From NCBI RefSeq assembly GCF_001544575.2, contig NZ_FCNY02000012.1:165150-229149 (forward strand): a stretch of 64,000 bases of DNA, read 5' to 3'. Both the position numbers and the translations under genes were made by a program. The notes beneath the pieces are model-generated. The model was not told the DNA's origin. It searched no databases and saw nothing but the letters and a program-made list of their open reading frames with translations. The DNA is from Caballeronia cordobensis. GTDB lineage: Bacteria; Pseudomonadota; Gammaproteobacteria; Burkholderiales; Burkholderiaceae. Each line of letters opens with the position of its first letter. Positions within the stretch are counted from its first letter, which is position 1. Positions 1 through 9,400 of this stretch are shown in pieces.

Positions 1-345
1 CGCGCGTTCTTCAATATCGCCCGCGACTGGGCGCTCTCCGCCGAAGACCAGATCAGGCTGCTCGGCTCGCCCGGCCGCTCCACCTACTTCAAGTGGAAGC
101 AGGAACCCGCGTCCGCGCGGCTCACGCGCGACACGCTGGAGCGTCTCTCGCTGATTCTCGGCATCTACAAGGCGCTGCAGATTCTCCTGCCCGACCCGCG
201 GGCCGCCGATACCTGGATTCGCCGCCCCAACGCCGCGCCGCCCTTCGGCGGACGTCCGGCGCTCGATCGCCTGCTGGCGGGCAATATCAGCGACCTCGTC
301 GCCGTGCGCCAGTATCTCGACGCGATGCGAGGCGGCTGGGCGTGA
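1..345 (+). CDS. Xre/MbcA/ParS-type antitoxin, 5' end missing
   Basis: The reading frame is open from the first base and stops at 343-345, giving 114 C-terminal residues. It reads as the toxin-binding half of an Xre/MbcA/ParS antitoxin: a STYFKWK segment, a TRDTLERLSLILGIYKAL helix, the family-typical WIRRPNAAPPFGG motif, and a C-terminal VRQYLDAMRGGWA. The N-terminal DNA-binding helix-turn-helix would lie upstream of the window. Its stop codon overlaps the start of the RES-domain gene by one base (TGATG), so the two are surely co-translated. By family knowledge it neutralises the RES toxin and represses its own operon; neither is shown by the sequence itself. Confidence 0.9.
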   Translation, partial: RAFFNIARDWALSAEDQIRLLGSPGRSTYFKWKQEPASARLTRDTLERLSLILGIYKALQILLPDPRAADTWIRRPNAAPPFGGRPALDRLLAGNISDLVAVRQYLDAMRGGWA

Positions 346-1076
346 TGGGAGTGACATTCAGCAAGGACACATCGAACTGGCGCGAACGGTGGCCCCACGG
401 TCTGCTCGACTGGTCGCCCGCCTATCGCGTGATTCCCACGCGTTTTCCCGCGGTCAACTTGTTCGACCGCGTGGCGTCGCCGCAGGATTTCGAAGCGCTC
501 TACGCGCTCGAAGCGATGACCAACGACCGCCTGCGCACCGAAGTCGGCGAACTCGATCTCGTGCCGCCCGACGAGCGCTGCTTCGGGCCGGGCTGCGGGC
601 CGATCATGGCGGCCTTCACGCATCTGAACCCGAACGGCAGCCGTTTCTCCGACGGCAGCTACGGCGTGTTCTATTGCGGCCGCGAGCGGCAAACGGCCAT
701 CGCGGAGACGCGCTATCACGCCAGCCTCTTTCTCGCCGCGACGAACGAAGCGCCGCTGCGTCAGCAGATGCGTCTCTACACGGTGATGGCGCACGGCGAA
801 GTCATCGATCTGCGCGGCGACGCGATCGCGCAGGCGGCGCTCGACCCGCGCATTCTCGCGCCGGACGACTATGGCCCGGGCAAGGCGCTCGGCCGCGCGG
901 TGCGGGCGGCGGGCGCGCCGGGCATCGTGTATCCGTCGGTGCGCGATCCGGAAGGCGAATGCCTTGCCGCGCTGCGCACGACGATGCTGCGCGACTGCCG
1001 TCACGCCGCGTATCTCGAATACAACTGGAACGGCGAGTCGATCGATTATGTGTTCGAGCTGAATCAGGTCGGCTGA
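345..1076 (+). CDS. RES-domain toxin (type II toxin-antitoxin)
   Basis: A 243-residue protein whose start (ATG 345) overlaps the antitoxin stop, a choice supported by the coupling; the same frame is open further upstream but overlaps the antitoxin. A RES domain covers most of the protein, with R28 and R33 in AYRVIPTRFP, the SDGSYGVFYCG core (about 102-112) and the AIAETRYH motif with E121. RES proteins are NAD+-degrading toxins related to ADP-ribosyltransferases, and arginine, tyrosine, glutamate and serine residues in these motifs form the active site. It is convergent with the topoisomerase gene, with 34 bases between the stops. Nothing suggests inactivation. Confidence 0.9.
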   Translation: MGVTFSKDTSNWRERWPHGLLDWSPAYRVIPTRFPAVNLFDRVASPQDFEALYALEAMTNDRLRTEVGELDLVPPDERCFGPGCGPIMAAFTHLNPNGSRFSDGSYGVFYCGRERQTAIAETRYHASLFLAATNEAPLRQQMRLYTVMAHGEVIDLRGDAIAQAALDPRILAPDDYGPGKALGRAVRAAGAPGIVYPSVRDPEGECLAALRTTMLRDCRHAAYLEYNWNGESIDYVFELNQVG

Positions 1077-1110
1077 GCAGGCAAACGTTTGGCGCATCTC
1101 AGTTGCGCTT

Positions 1111-2436
1111 TTAGCTGATCGCCACCGCCGTCTCCGTGCGCGTGCGCCCGAGCCTCTTCGACGCCGGGCGCGCGGCCTTGCCCGCCGGCTTCTTGACGGC
1201 GTGATCGAGCGCCTGGGCCGCCGCGCTCTTGCCGCTGCCCTTCAACGCGCCCGCGCGCGCCTTGCGGCTCGATTCCGCCAGCATCCGGGTGAGGCGTGTA
1301 TCGCTTGGCGCGGCGCCCTTGCGGTTCTTGCGCGCGGCCTCGCGCGTGCGCCGCTTCGCGTCCTTTTCGAGGAAGATCGCGAGCGCGGCTTCGTCGGTCT
1401 TGAGGCCGTTGCGGCGCGATGCAGGCATGGCCTGCGCGAGTTCGCCCGCCTCGAATGCCTCGATCACGGCGGGATGCACATAGCATTTGCGGCATACGGC
1501 GGGCGTATTGCGCAGCAGTTGCGCGACGTCCTTGATCGTGCCGACGACATGCTTGCGCGCCTCCGTCACCGTCTCCCATTCGAGCTTTCGCAGCGCCGCG
1601 AGCGCGAACACGCTGCCCGCCCACGTCCGGTAGTCCTTCGCCGTGAAGTCCGCGCCGGTGATCTCGCGCAAATAATCGTTGATGTCCGACGAACTCACCG
1701 CATGCCGCTCGCCGTCTTCATCGAGATACTGGAAAAGATCCTGCCCCGGCAGATCCAGGCAGCGCTTGACGATGCGCGCGACCCGCGCGTCGCTCACGGC
1801 GACATCGTGCTCGATCCCGCTCTTGCCGCGGAACCTGAACCGCAGCGTTCCCGCCGATACCTTGAGATGGCGCTTTCGCAACGTCGTCAGGCCGTAGGAG
1901 CGATTTTCGCGTGCGTACTCTTCGCTGCCGACGCGGATCAGCGTCGTGTCGAGCAGACGCACGACCGTGGCGAGCACCTTGTCGCGCGGCATGCCTTCCA
2001 GCGAAAGATCGCGCGCGACGCGGGCGCGCAGCCTCGGCAGCACGGCGGAGAAGGCCAGCATGCGCTCGTACTTGTTGGCGTCGCGCGTTTCGCGCCACTG
2101 CGGGTGATAGCGATACTGCTTGCGTCCGCGCGCATCGCGCCCCGTGGCCTGGAGATGGCCGCGCGCGTCGGGACAAATCCATACGGCGGTGTACGCGGGC
2201 GGAATCGCGAGCGCGTTGATGCGGCGAATCTCGGCTTCGTCGTCGATGCGCCTGCCCTGCGTGTTGAAGTACGCGAAGGCGCCGTCGATCCACTCGCGCG
2301 TGTAGCCGCGCCGCGCATCGTCCATGTAGCGCAGGCCCGGCGGCAAGTCCTCGGGGCAGCCTTGCGGGCCGCCTGCGTCGCTGTTTTTGTCGATCGTCGC
2401 CACCGTGTGCCTCGCCTGGTCTGCTTTCGTTGTCAT
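1111..2436 (-). CDS. DNA topoisomerase IB
   Basis: A 441-residue type IB topoisomerase of the bacterial, poxvirus-like group, which relaxes supercoils by transient 3'-phosphotyrosyl nicking. The family blocks are visible in order: LPPGLRYMDD (31-40), KQYRYHPQWRE (106-116), TLIRVGSEEYARENRSYGL (165-183), a FRGKSG loop (202-207), AKDYRTWAGS with R270, and NTPAVCRKCYVHP with the presumed nucleophile Y319. The C-terminal hundred residues are rich in Lys, Arg and Ala and probably bind DNA non-specifically. It stands alone, convergent with the toxin gene and 62 bases downstream of the phosphatase gene on the same strand. Such chromosomal enzymes are accessory in Burkholderiaceae. Confidence 0.95.
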   Translation of the reverse strand: MTTKADQARHTVATIDKNSDAGGPQGCPEDLPPGLRYMDDARRGYTREWIDGAFAYFNTQGRRIDDEAEIRRINALAIPPAYTAVWICPDARGHLQATGRDARGRKQYRYHPQWRETRDANKYERMLAFSAVLPRLRARVARDLSLEGMPRDKVLATVVRLLDTTLIRVGSEEYARENRSYGLTTLRKRHLKVSAGTLRFRFRGKSGIEHDVAVSDARVARIVKRCLDLPGQDLFQYLDEDGERHAVSSSDINDYLREITGADFTAKDYRTWAGSVFALAALRKLEWETVTEARKHVVGTIKDVAQLLRNTPAVCRKCYVHPAVIEAFEAGELAQAMPASRRNGLKTDEAALAIFLEKDAKRRTREAARKNRKGAAPSDTRLTRMLAESSRKARAGALKGSGKSAAAQALDHAVKKPAGKAARPASKRLGRTRTETAVAIS

Positions 2437-2498
2437 GGCGAAGCATCAAGCAACGTGCGTGCCGGGCTATCCGGGCACGCGTGGCCGCCGTCGCGAGA

Positions 2499-3236
2499 TC
2501 AGGGCAGCGCGAGCGCCGCCGCGCCTTCGGACGCAGCCCAGCGCTCCTTCACGGACCAGCGCTCGTCGGTGCCCGGCTGGACGATCGTGAGCCGCCCTTC
2601 CGATGCGAACGCCGCCGTATCGATGAAAACCTGCGAGCCGATCTGCCTCACGGCGCGCATCGGCGTGTGACCGCAATACGTCGTCGACAAACCGATTTGC
2701 CGCGACGGGTCCGCGTGGCCGAGCGCGAGACCGCGGCCCCACAAGATCTGATTGCGCGCATCGTCGGAGAATTCGGCGGCGTCGAGTTCGGCGTCGCTGC
2801 CGAAGAATTCCGCGTGCAGCACGTTGAAGCGCTGCGTCCCCTCGCCCACGATACGCACGAGCGGCAGTTTTTCGAGCCGCACGGCGAGCGCGGCGAGTTC
2901 GTCGTCCGTGAGCGTTTCGGCCCACGCGCCGCCAATCGCGTACCACGACTGACGCCGCATCGTGCCGGCCGCGACCGACATCAGCGCATCTTCGTGATTG
3001 CCGCGCACGGCATAGAACCACGGCTTGTCGATGAGATCGACCGCCGCGAGCGAATCCGCGCCACGATCGACGAGATCGCCGACGGAAAACAAACGATCCC
3101 GCTCCGCATCGAAGCCGATTTCGTGCAGCAGATAGCGCAGCGCATCGACGCAGCCATGCAGATCGCCGACCACGAAGTCGCGGCCGACGTCATTGGCAGG
3201 ATGTCTGCATACGATAGGAAAGGTAGGATCGTTCAT
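2499..3236 (-). CDS. PPP-family metallophosphoesterase (PrpA/PrpB-like)
   Basis: A 245-residue calcineurin-like phosphoesterase with the three diagnostic metal-binding motifs: GDLHG (24-28), GDLVDRG (53-59) and GNHE (79-82), plus a later GHTPMRAV motif. This pattern belongs to bacterial PPP serine/threonine phosphatases such as PrpA/PrpB and the related ApaH. There is no signal peptide or membrane segment, so it should be cytoplasmic with two metal ions. Its substrate cannot be read from the sequence. It reads away from the DUF1345 gene; the 246-base gap between them should hold both promoters. Confidence 0.88.
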   Translation of the reverse strand: MNDPTFPIVCRHPANDVGRDFVVGDLHGCVDALRYLLHEIGFDAERDRLFSVGDLVDRGADSLAAVDLIDKPWFYAVRGNHEDALMSVAAGTMRRQSWYAIGGAWAETLTDDELAALAVRLEKLPLVRIVGEGTQRFNVLHAEFFGSDAELDAAEFSDDARNQILWGRGLALGHADPSRQIGLSTTYCGHTPMRAVRQIGSQVFIDTAAFASEGRLTIVQPGTDERWSVKERWAASEGAAALALP

Positions 3237-3482
3237 GCGCCGATGATAGCGCGGCTCAATTGCGCCGTGTGCGGGCTAAATCGCTTTTGCCCCTGCTCGG
3301 CAAGCGGCGCGAACACTCGTTACAGGCGCGTTACGCGCGTGAGCATGCGGCATGTAAAAGCTGCTGATCGCGCGACTGAGAGCACGTAGTTATTGCGCGA
3401 TGGAAGATCAGCTTGCTGAAAGACTAAACAGCAATAATCGCGGGCATCGAGCCACCCTGCTTCTCATGCGGACAACCACGAC

Positions 3483-4139
3483 ATGAAGCATTTCCTTCCG
3501 CCCGTCCTGCGCAACCGGCCGCGCGCCTTGATCGGCCTGCTGGCCGGTTGCGTGGTCGCGGCTCTGGTTCCGGCGCACATCCGGCCGACGGCGCGCGCGC
3601 TGATCGGCTGGGATTCGGCGGTATGGCTCTATCTCGCGCTCATCTGGCTGCAGATGGCGACGGCGCGCCAGACCGACGTGCAGGCGCTCGCCGAGCGCGA
3701 AGACGAGAACGCCGCGACCGTGCTGATGGTCGTGAGCATCGCGGCGATCGCGAGCATCGTCGCGATCGTCGTCGAGCTCGCGGCGGCGAAGAGCCTCGGC
3801 GCCAGAGCCTTGCCGCACTATCTGCTGACCGCCGCGACGATGCTCGGCGCGTGGTTCCTCATCCCGACGATGTTCACGCTGCACTATGCGCGGCACTACT
3901 ATCAGTCGCCGGCAGGAGACCCCGCGCTGCGCTTTCCCGACAAGCATCTGAAGCCCGATTACTGGGACTTCCTTTACTTCTCCTTCACGATCGCGGTCGC
4001 ATCGCAAACGGCCGATATCGCGCTCGGCTCGACGTCCGCGCGCCGCGCCGCGCTCGCGCAATCGGTGATGTCGTTCTTCTTCAATCTCGCCGTGCTCGGC
4101 TTGTCGATCAACATCGCCGCGAGCATGGTCGGCGGCTGA
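3483..4139 (+). CDS. DUF1345 family membrane protein
   Basis: A 218-residue integral membrane protein matching the DUF1345 family by its overall pattern: about five hydrophobic segments (roughly 14-30, 40-58, 80-104, 118-136 and 190-212) and the conserved YWDFLYFSFTIAVASQTADI stretch (about 160-179). The function of the family is unknown. It begins at an ATG within a CGACATGAAGC context with no strong ribosome-binding site. It is followed by a nested inverted repeat and then glgA; there is no evidence that it takes part in glucan metabolism. Confidence 0.85.
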   Translation: MKHFLPPVLRNRPRALIGLLAGCVVAALVPAHIRPTARALIGWDSAVWLYLALIWLQMATARQTDVQALAEREDENAATVLMVVSIAAIASIVAIVVELAAAKSLGARALPHYLLTAATMLGAWFLIPTMFTLHYARHYYQSPAGDPALRFPDKHLKPDYWDFLYFSFTIAVASQTADIALGSTSARRAALAQSVMSFFFNLAVLGLSINIAASMVGG

Positions 4140-4181
4140 AACGCCGCTGTCACGCGCGCTCCATAAGCTCATGATTTGCGC

Positions 4182-4221
4182 CGTGTAAAAACGCGGCGCG
4201 CGCCGCTGTCAGTTTTACACG
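4182..4221. promoter_or_regulatory. Nested inverted repeat between the DUF1345 gene and glgA
   Basis: CGTGTAAAA at 4182-4190 is exactly reverse-complemented by TTTTACACG at 4213-4221, and between them lies the perfect 14-base palindrome GCGGCGCGCGCCGC (4193-4206). It could be a terminator-like structure for the DUF1345 gene or an operator or leader element for glgA, which starts 213 bases downstream. Sequence alone does not decide. Confidence 0.5.
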
Positions 4222-4422
4222 CGGCACGCCCGTGCCATTTCACGTCTGCCGGATTGCAGCGCCGCCCGTCCTTTTACGCCATGAGCGGAATTGGACGTGC
4301 TGCAACGCACACGCACACCCCGCGCGTGGCACACCGATTGCTGCAATGCGCCAGCCCATTCAGACGAATTCCCGATCAGCATCCGCATGCGCGGCGTGAC
4401 GCCCGCGCGATTCCGCTTCAAC

Positions 4423-4427
4423 AGGAG
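4423..4427 (+). promoter_or_regulatory. Ribosome-binding site that fixes the glgA start
   Basis: AGGAG lies seven bases before the TTG at 4435-4437. The reading frame is open upstream to an ATG at 4291, but those 48 residues do not resemble GlgA, whereas the family's LNVLLVASEAVPL beginning follows the TTG directly. Confidence 0.8.
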
Positions 4428-4434
4428 CCCAACT

Positions 4435-6090
4435 TTGCCTCTGAACGTTCTGCTGGTCGCCTCCGAAGCCGTCCCGCTCGCCAAGACCGGCGGACTCGGC
4501 GACATGGTCAGCGCCTATGCCGCCGCGCTGCGCCAAGCCGGCATCGATGCAATGATTCTGCTCCCCGCGTATCCGAACGCCATCGCTCAGGCGCAAGGCT
4601 TGACCAAGGTCGCCACGCTCACGGGCCTGCCCGGCGGCGATGCGTCGCTGCTGCGGGGCCGCATGCCCGACACCGGCGTGCCCGTCCTGCTGCTGCGCTG
4701 CGACACGCTGTTTGCACGCACCGGCCTGTATCAGGACGCACAGGGCCGCGACTACACGGACAACGCGATCCGCTTCGCGACGCTCTCGGCCGCCGCGGTC
4801 AGAATCGCGCAAGGCGTTCGCGGCGTGAAGAAGCCGGACATCGTGCACGCGCACGACTGGCACACCGGCCTCACGCCGCTTCTGATGAAGCACGCCGGCG
4901 TGCACGCGAAGAGCGTTTTCACGATCCACAATCTGGCATTCCAGGGCAATTACGCGCTCTCGCTTGGTGCGTCGCTCGGCGTCCCGCCGGAGTGGCTCGT
5001 GCATGCGTTCAACGACCCGAAGAGCATCGAGTTCTACGGCGCGTTGAGTCTGATGAAAGCGGGCATCGTCCACGCCGACCGCATCACGACCGTCTCCGAA
5101 ACCTATGCGCGCGAAATCCTCACGCCGCGTTTCGGCCATCTGATGGAAGGCGTGCTGCAAAGCTGCGCGGACAAGCTGTCGGGCGTCGTGAACGGCATCG
5201 ACGAAACGACGTGGAACCCCGCGAGCGATACGCTCATCGAACGCAATTATTCCTTCGACGATATGCGCGGCAAGCACGCCTGCAAGCGCGCGCTGCAACG
5301 CCGCTTCGGGCTGCCCGTCGATCCCTTCGCGCCGCTGATGGCGATCGGCAGCCGCATGACCGGGCAAAAGCTCGCCGATGTCGTGCTCGATGCGCTGCCG
5401 CGTCTCCTGCAGAAACATCCGCGCCTGCAACTGGCGGTCATCGGCAAGGGCGAGGCGTATATCGAGGCGGGCTTCAGAAAGCTCGCGCGCGAGTGGCCGG
5501 ATCGTGTCGGCGTGCATATCGGCTATGACGAGCGCCGCGCCCACGCGCTGCACGCGGGCGCGGATATCCTGCTGCACGCGAGCCGTTTCGAGCCATGCGG
5601 CCTCACGCAGATGTACGCGATGCGCTACGGCACGCTGCCGGTCGCCTCGCGCGTGGGCGGTCTGGCCGACACGATCGTCGATGCGGCGCAAAACGCGGCG
5701 CGCATCGCGCATGCCGTCTATCGTGCGCCGATGATGCTGCGCGACGGAACGCATGACATGCCGATCCCGTCGAGCCCCGCGCCGCGCGACATGAGCGCGC
5801 CCACCGGCTTTCTTTTCGATGGCGAGCAGGCCGGCGATATCGTCGGCGCCGCGAGCCGCGCGATCGATGCGTACATGCGTCCGCAGGCATGGCGCGCGCT
5901 GCAGCGCAACGCGATGTCGTGCGACTTCGGATGGAACGAAGCCGTGACGACGATGGTCGCACTGTACGTCGGCCTGACCGACGCGCGTCCGAGCCGCACC
6001 GCATTGCGCGCGCGCCGCGTCCCCGACGTCATGCAAACGCCCGTGCCCGCGCACGGCCGGGAGGCGCATGCGCTCGTGCGCACTGCCTGA
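4435..6090 (+). CDS. glgA: Glycogen synthase (ADP-glucose, GT5)
   Basis: A 551-residue GT5 glycogen synthase that transfers glucose from ADP-glucose to the non-reducing ends of alpha-1,4-glucan. The ADP-glucose-binding KTGGLGD motif is at residues 17-23, followed by the HAHDWHTGL motif, a TIHNLAFQGNY segment and the C-terminal SRFEPCGLTQMYAMRYGTLPV motif containing the catalytic glutamate region. The start is TTG at 4435, chosen by its AGGAG site. It is somewhat longer than the usual ~480-residue enzyme; a non-conserved stretch rich in Pro, Met and Ala lies around 425-455, and a basic tail ends the protein. It opens the glucan locus, although a 354-base gap separates it from glgE. No glgC for ADP-glucose supply is in the window. 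Confidence 0.95.
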   Translation: MPLNVLLVASEAVPLAKTGGLGDMVSAYAAALRQAGIDAMILLPAYPNAIAQAQGLTKVATLTGLPGGDASLLRGRMPDTGVPVLLLRCDTLFARTGLYQDAQGRDYTDNAIRFATLSAAAVRIAQGVRGVKKPDIVHAHDWHTGLTPLLMKHAGVHAKSVFTIHNLAFQGNYALSLGASLGVPPEWLVHAFNDPKSIEFYGALSLMKAGIVHADRITTVSETYAREILTPRFGHLMEGVLQSCADKLSGVVNGIDETTWNPASDTLIERNYSFDDMRGKHACKRALQRRFGLPVDPFAPLMAIGSRMTGQKLADVVLDALPRLLQKHPRLQLAVIGKGEAYIEAGFRKLAREWPDRVGVHIGYDERRAHALHAGADILLHASRFEPCGLTQMYAMRYGTLPVASRVGGLADTIVDAAQNAARIAHAVYRAPMMLRDGTHDMPIPSSPAPRDMSAPTGFLFDGEQAGDIVGAASRAIDAYMRPQAWRALQRNAMSCDFGWNEAVTTMVALYVGLTDARPSRTALRARRVPDVMQTPVPAHGREAHALVRTA

Positions 6091-6444
6091 GCATGACGGC
6101 TTCAGTTGCTCCATAGTATTGCCTTGATGAAAGCGAGAGAGCCGGGCACGCGCCGGGCGCGGCACGCAACATGCTGCCTCGCCCCGTGCGAGCCCGAAGG
6201 AAATCACTTGGGGACCGCGGCGCCACCGGAGCGCGACCCGCGCTCGATGCACGGTGCATCGCGAAACGCGGCAGGCAGGCGCCGATGATTCGAGCGGCGC
6301 CCGGGTGTAGTCTGAGTTCCGCCTGAAGTCCGCCCGCGATCGCCCACGTGCGGACCGGCTCTTCAGCCAGTTTGGCCCGTGAGCGTGATCGCGACCGATG
6401 CCCGCATCCCCGCCACCGCAGGACGACTCTGGAAAAGACGAACG
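6091..6444 (+). other. Gap between glgA and glgE, likely promoter and leader region
   Basis: No convincing gene is seen in these 354 bases. The gap holds a perfect 17-base palindrome at 6245-6261 and ends with GGAAA nine bases before the chosen glgE ATG. Its length suggests a separate promoter for glgE-treS-glgB, but no clear -35/-10 pair is visible. Confidence 0.45.
6245..6261. promoter_or_regulatory. Perfect 8-1-8 palindrome upstream of glgE
   Basis: CGATGCAC G GTGCATCG is a perfect inverted repeat centred 192 bases before the glgE ATG. Its size and symmetry fit an operator for a dimeric regulator; a short RNA hairpin is the alternative. No regulator gene lies next to it. Confidence 0.4.
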
Positions 6445-9400
6445 ATGGAAAACCATCAAGCTCATCATGCGTACGCGCCTCGTATCTACTTCATCGATCC
6501 CCTGCTCGTCGGCCCGCTCGCGAACTGGCCCGCCCAGTTCGAGCATGCAGCCGGCCTCGGCTTCGATCATGTCCTGATCGGCTCGCCGTTCGTGCCCGGC
6601 AGCAACGGGCATCGCGAGGCCGTCGCGGATCATCATCGGCTGCATCCCGTTTTCGAGTCCGATGCGAGCGCATCCGACGGCTTGCGCCAGCTCGCCGACG
6701 CCGCGAAGAAGCACAAGCTCACGCTGCTCGTCGATATCGTGATCGACCGCGTGAGCGCCGAAGGCGGGCTTTACGGCGAGAACAAGCACTGGTTCCAGCC
6801 GTTCGAAAGCGCCGATGCACGGCTCGATCCGCGCAAGCCGCCGCGTCAGCGCGATGTCGCGTGGGCGAATTTCGCCGATGGCGAAGCCGCGCATCATCTG
6901 ACCGAATGGTGGGCGCGCGAGTTGAGCCTGCTCGCCGATGCGGGCGTCGGCGGCTTTCGCTTCGATGCGCCGCATGCCGTGCCCGCGCATGTGTGGCGCA
7001 GGCTCGGCGCGGCGGTGCGCGAGAAGCATCCCGAGACGCGCTGGCTCGCGTGGACCGTTGGCGTCACGCGTCACGACCTGCATGGTCTTGCCGACGCCGC
7101 GTTCGACGCCGTGTTTTCATCGACGCGCTGGTGGGACTTCAAGAGCGCATGGCTCTTCGATGAACACGCGGCCCTCGCGCGCATCGCAGCGCCGATCGCG
7201 TTTCCGGAAGATCCGTTCGGCGCACGTCTTATCGGCGATCTGTCGGACACGAGCGATACCGCGCTCGTCGAACGCGCCTACGCGCGCGCGCTCGACACGG
7301 CCGCCGCGCTCGGCACCGGCATCATGGTGCCGATGGGCTTCGAATACGGCGTCGGCCTGCCGATGTCGCCGCAATACGGCATCGCCGCGGAATACGAGCG
7401 CGCGAAGAACGAGAAGCGCATCGATCTCACGGCGCGCATCCGCCGCGCGAACGATCTGCAACGCAATATCGGCACGCTCTCGAGCGTCGGCGAACTGCGC
7501 TCGCTGACGGGCGCGGGCACGCCGTACGCCGCGGTCATCCGCGCGGACGGCGGCGATCTGCGTCACAGCGAGAACGCGGTGCTCGCGATCGTCAATCCCG
7601 ATCTCGTCGCGCCGGTGCATGTCGATACGCTGCATCTGCTCGAATCGGTGCCGGGCAATTACACGCGCTTCGCGCTCATCGACGACGCGATGGGCCGTGC
7701 CGAGCGGCTCGCGCCCTTCTCGCTCAAGGCGGGCGAAGTGCGCCTGTTCCGCGCGGAAGCCGAGCCGTACATTCTGCTCGCGCAGCCGCAGGTCAAGCGC
7801 GGCGCGAAGGCCGCCGACAAGAAGGCCGTCGCCGATGCGATCACGGCGCCGCGCGTGTCGATCGAAAGCGTGACGCCTTCGGTCGATCACGGGCGCTTTC
7901 CGGCCAAGCGCATCGTCGGCGAGGCGGTGGAGATTCAGGCGGCGATCTTCGCCGAAGGTCATGACAAGATCGCGGCTTCCGTGCAGTGGCGCGCCGCCGA
8001 CGAAACCGTCTGGCACGAAGCGCCGATGCACGCCGTGCAGCCGGCCGGCCTCGATCTGTGGAGCACGCGCATTCCGCTCGAACGCGTGGGCCGTCACGAG
8101 TTCGTCGTGATGGCATGGCGCGACGATTACGCGTCGCTCGTCGATCACATGCAGAAGAAGCTGAAGGCGAATCAGACGGTCGAACTCGAAGTCGAGGAAG
8201 CGAAGCATCTGTTCGCGCTGATCCTCGCCGAAGTCAAGACCGCCGACGATCCCGACGCCGACAGCAAGCCGCTCGAAAAAATCGTCCAGGAATTCACGAA
8301 GGCCGAAGACGCGCGCAAGCTCGAACTCGTGCTCGCGCCCGCGACCGCGAAGGCCGTCGCGGCGGCAAGGCATCGGCCGTTCCTGTCGCGCGACCCGGTG
8401 GTGTATCGCATCGATTCGGAACGCGCGGCCGCGCGCTTTGCGTCGTGGTACGAAATCTTCCCGCGTTCGATGAGCGACGACGTGAATCGCCACGGCACGT
8501 TCATCGACGTGATTGGCAAGATGCCGCGCATCCGCGAAATGGGCTTCGACGTGCTGTACTTTCCGCCGATCCATCCGATCGGCGTGGCGAACCGCAAGGG
8601 CAAGAACAACACGCTGACCGCGCAGCCCGGCGATGTGGGCAGTCCGTATGCGATCGGCGGCAAGGAAGGCGGTCACGATGCGCTGCATCCCGAGCTCGGC
8701 AATTTCGACGACTTCAAGCGCATGCTCGAAGCCGCACATGAACACGGCCTCGAGATCGCGCTCGACTTCGCGGTGCAATGCTCGCCGGACCATCCGTGGC
8801 TGAAGGCGCATCCGACATGGTTCGCGTGGCGTCCCGACGGCACGCTGCGCTACGCGGAGAATCCGCCGAAGAAGTATCAGGACATCGTGAATCCGGACTT
8901 CTATGCGCAGGATGCCAAGCCCGATCTGTGGATCGCGTTGCGCGATGTCTTCCTGCACTGGATCGCGGCGGGCGTGCGCATCTTCCGCGTCGACAATCCG
9001 CATACGAAGCCGTTTCCATTCTGGGAATGGGCGATCGGCGACGTGCGCGCGCGCCATCCCGATGTGATCTTCCTCTCCGAAGCGTTCACGCGGCCGCGCG
9101 TGATGAACCGTCTCGCGAAGCTCGGCTTCTCGCAGTCGTACACGTATTTCACGTGGCGCGAAAGCAAGCGCGACTTCATCGACTACATGCACGATCTCAC
9201 GCAGACCGACGCGAAGGATTACTTCCGCCCGAACTTCTTCGTCAATACGCCGGACATCAATCCGCGCTTCCTGCAAAGCTCGGGGCGGCCGGGCTTCGTG
9301 ATTCGCGCGGCGCTGGCGGCGACCTTGTCGGGACTCTGGGGCGTCTATAGCGGTTTCGAACTTTGCGAATCCGCCGCGCTGCCGAACAGCGAGGAATATC

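Noticed and set aside
4291..4434. A 48-residue N-terminal extension of GlgA from ATG 4291
   Set aside because: The residues are not GlgA-like and a better ribosome-binding site stands before TTG 4435.
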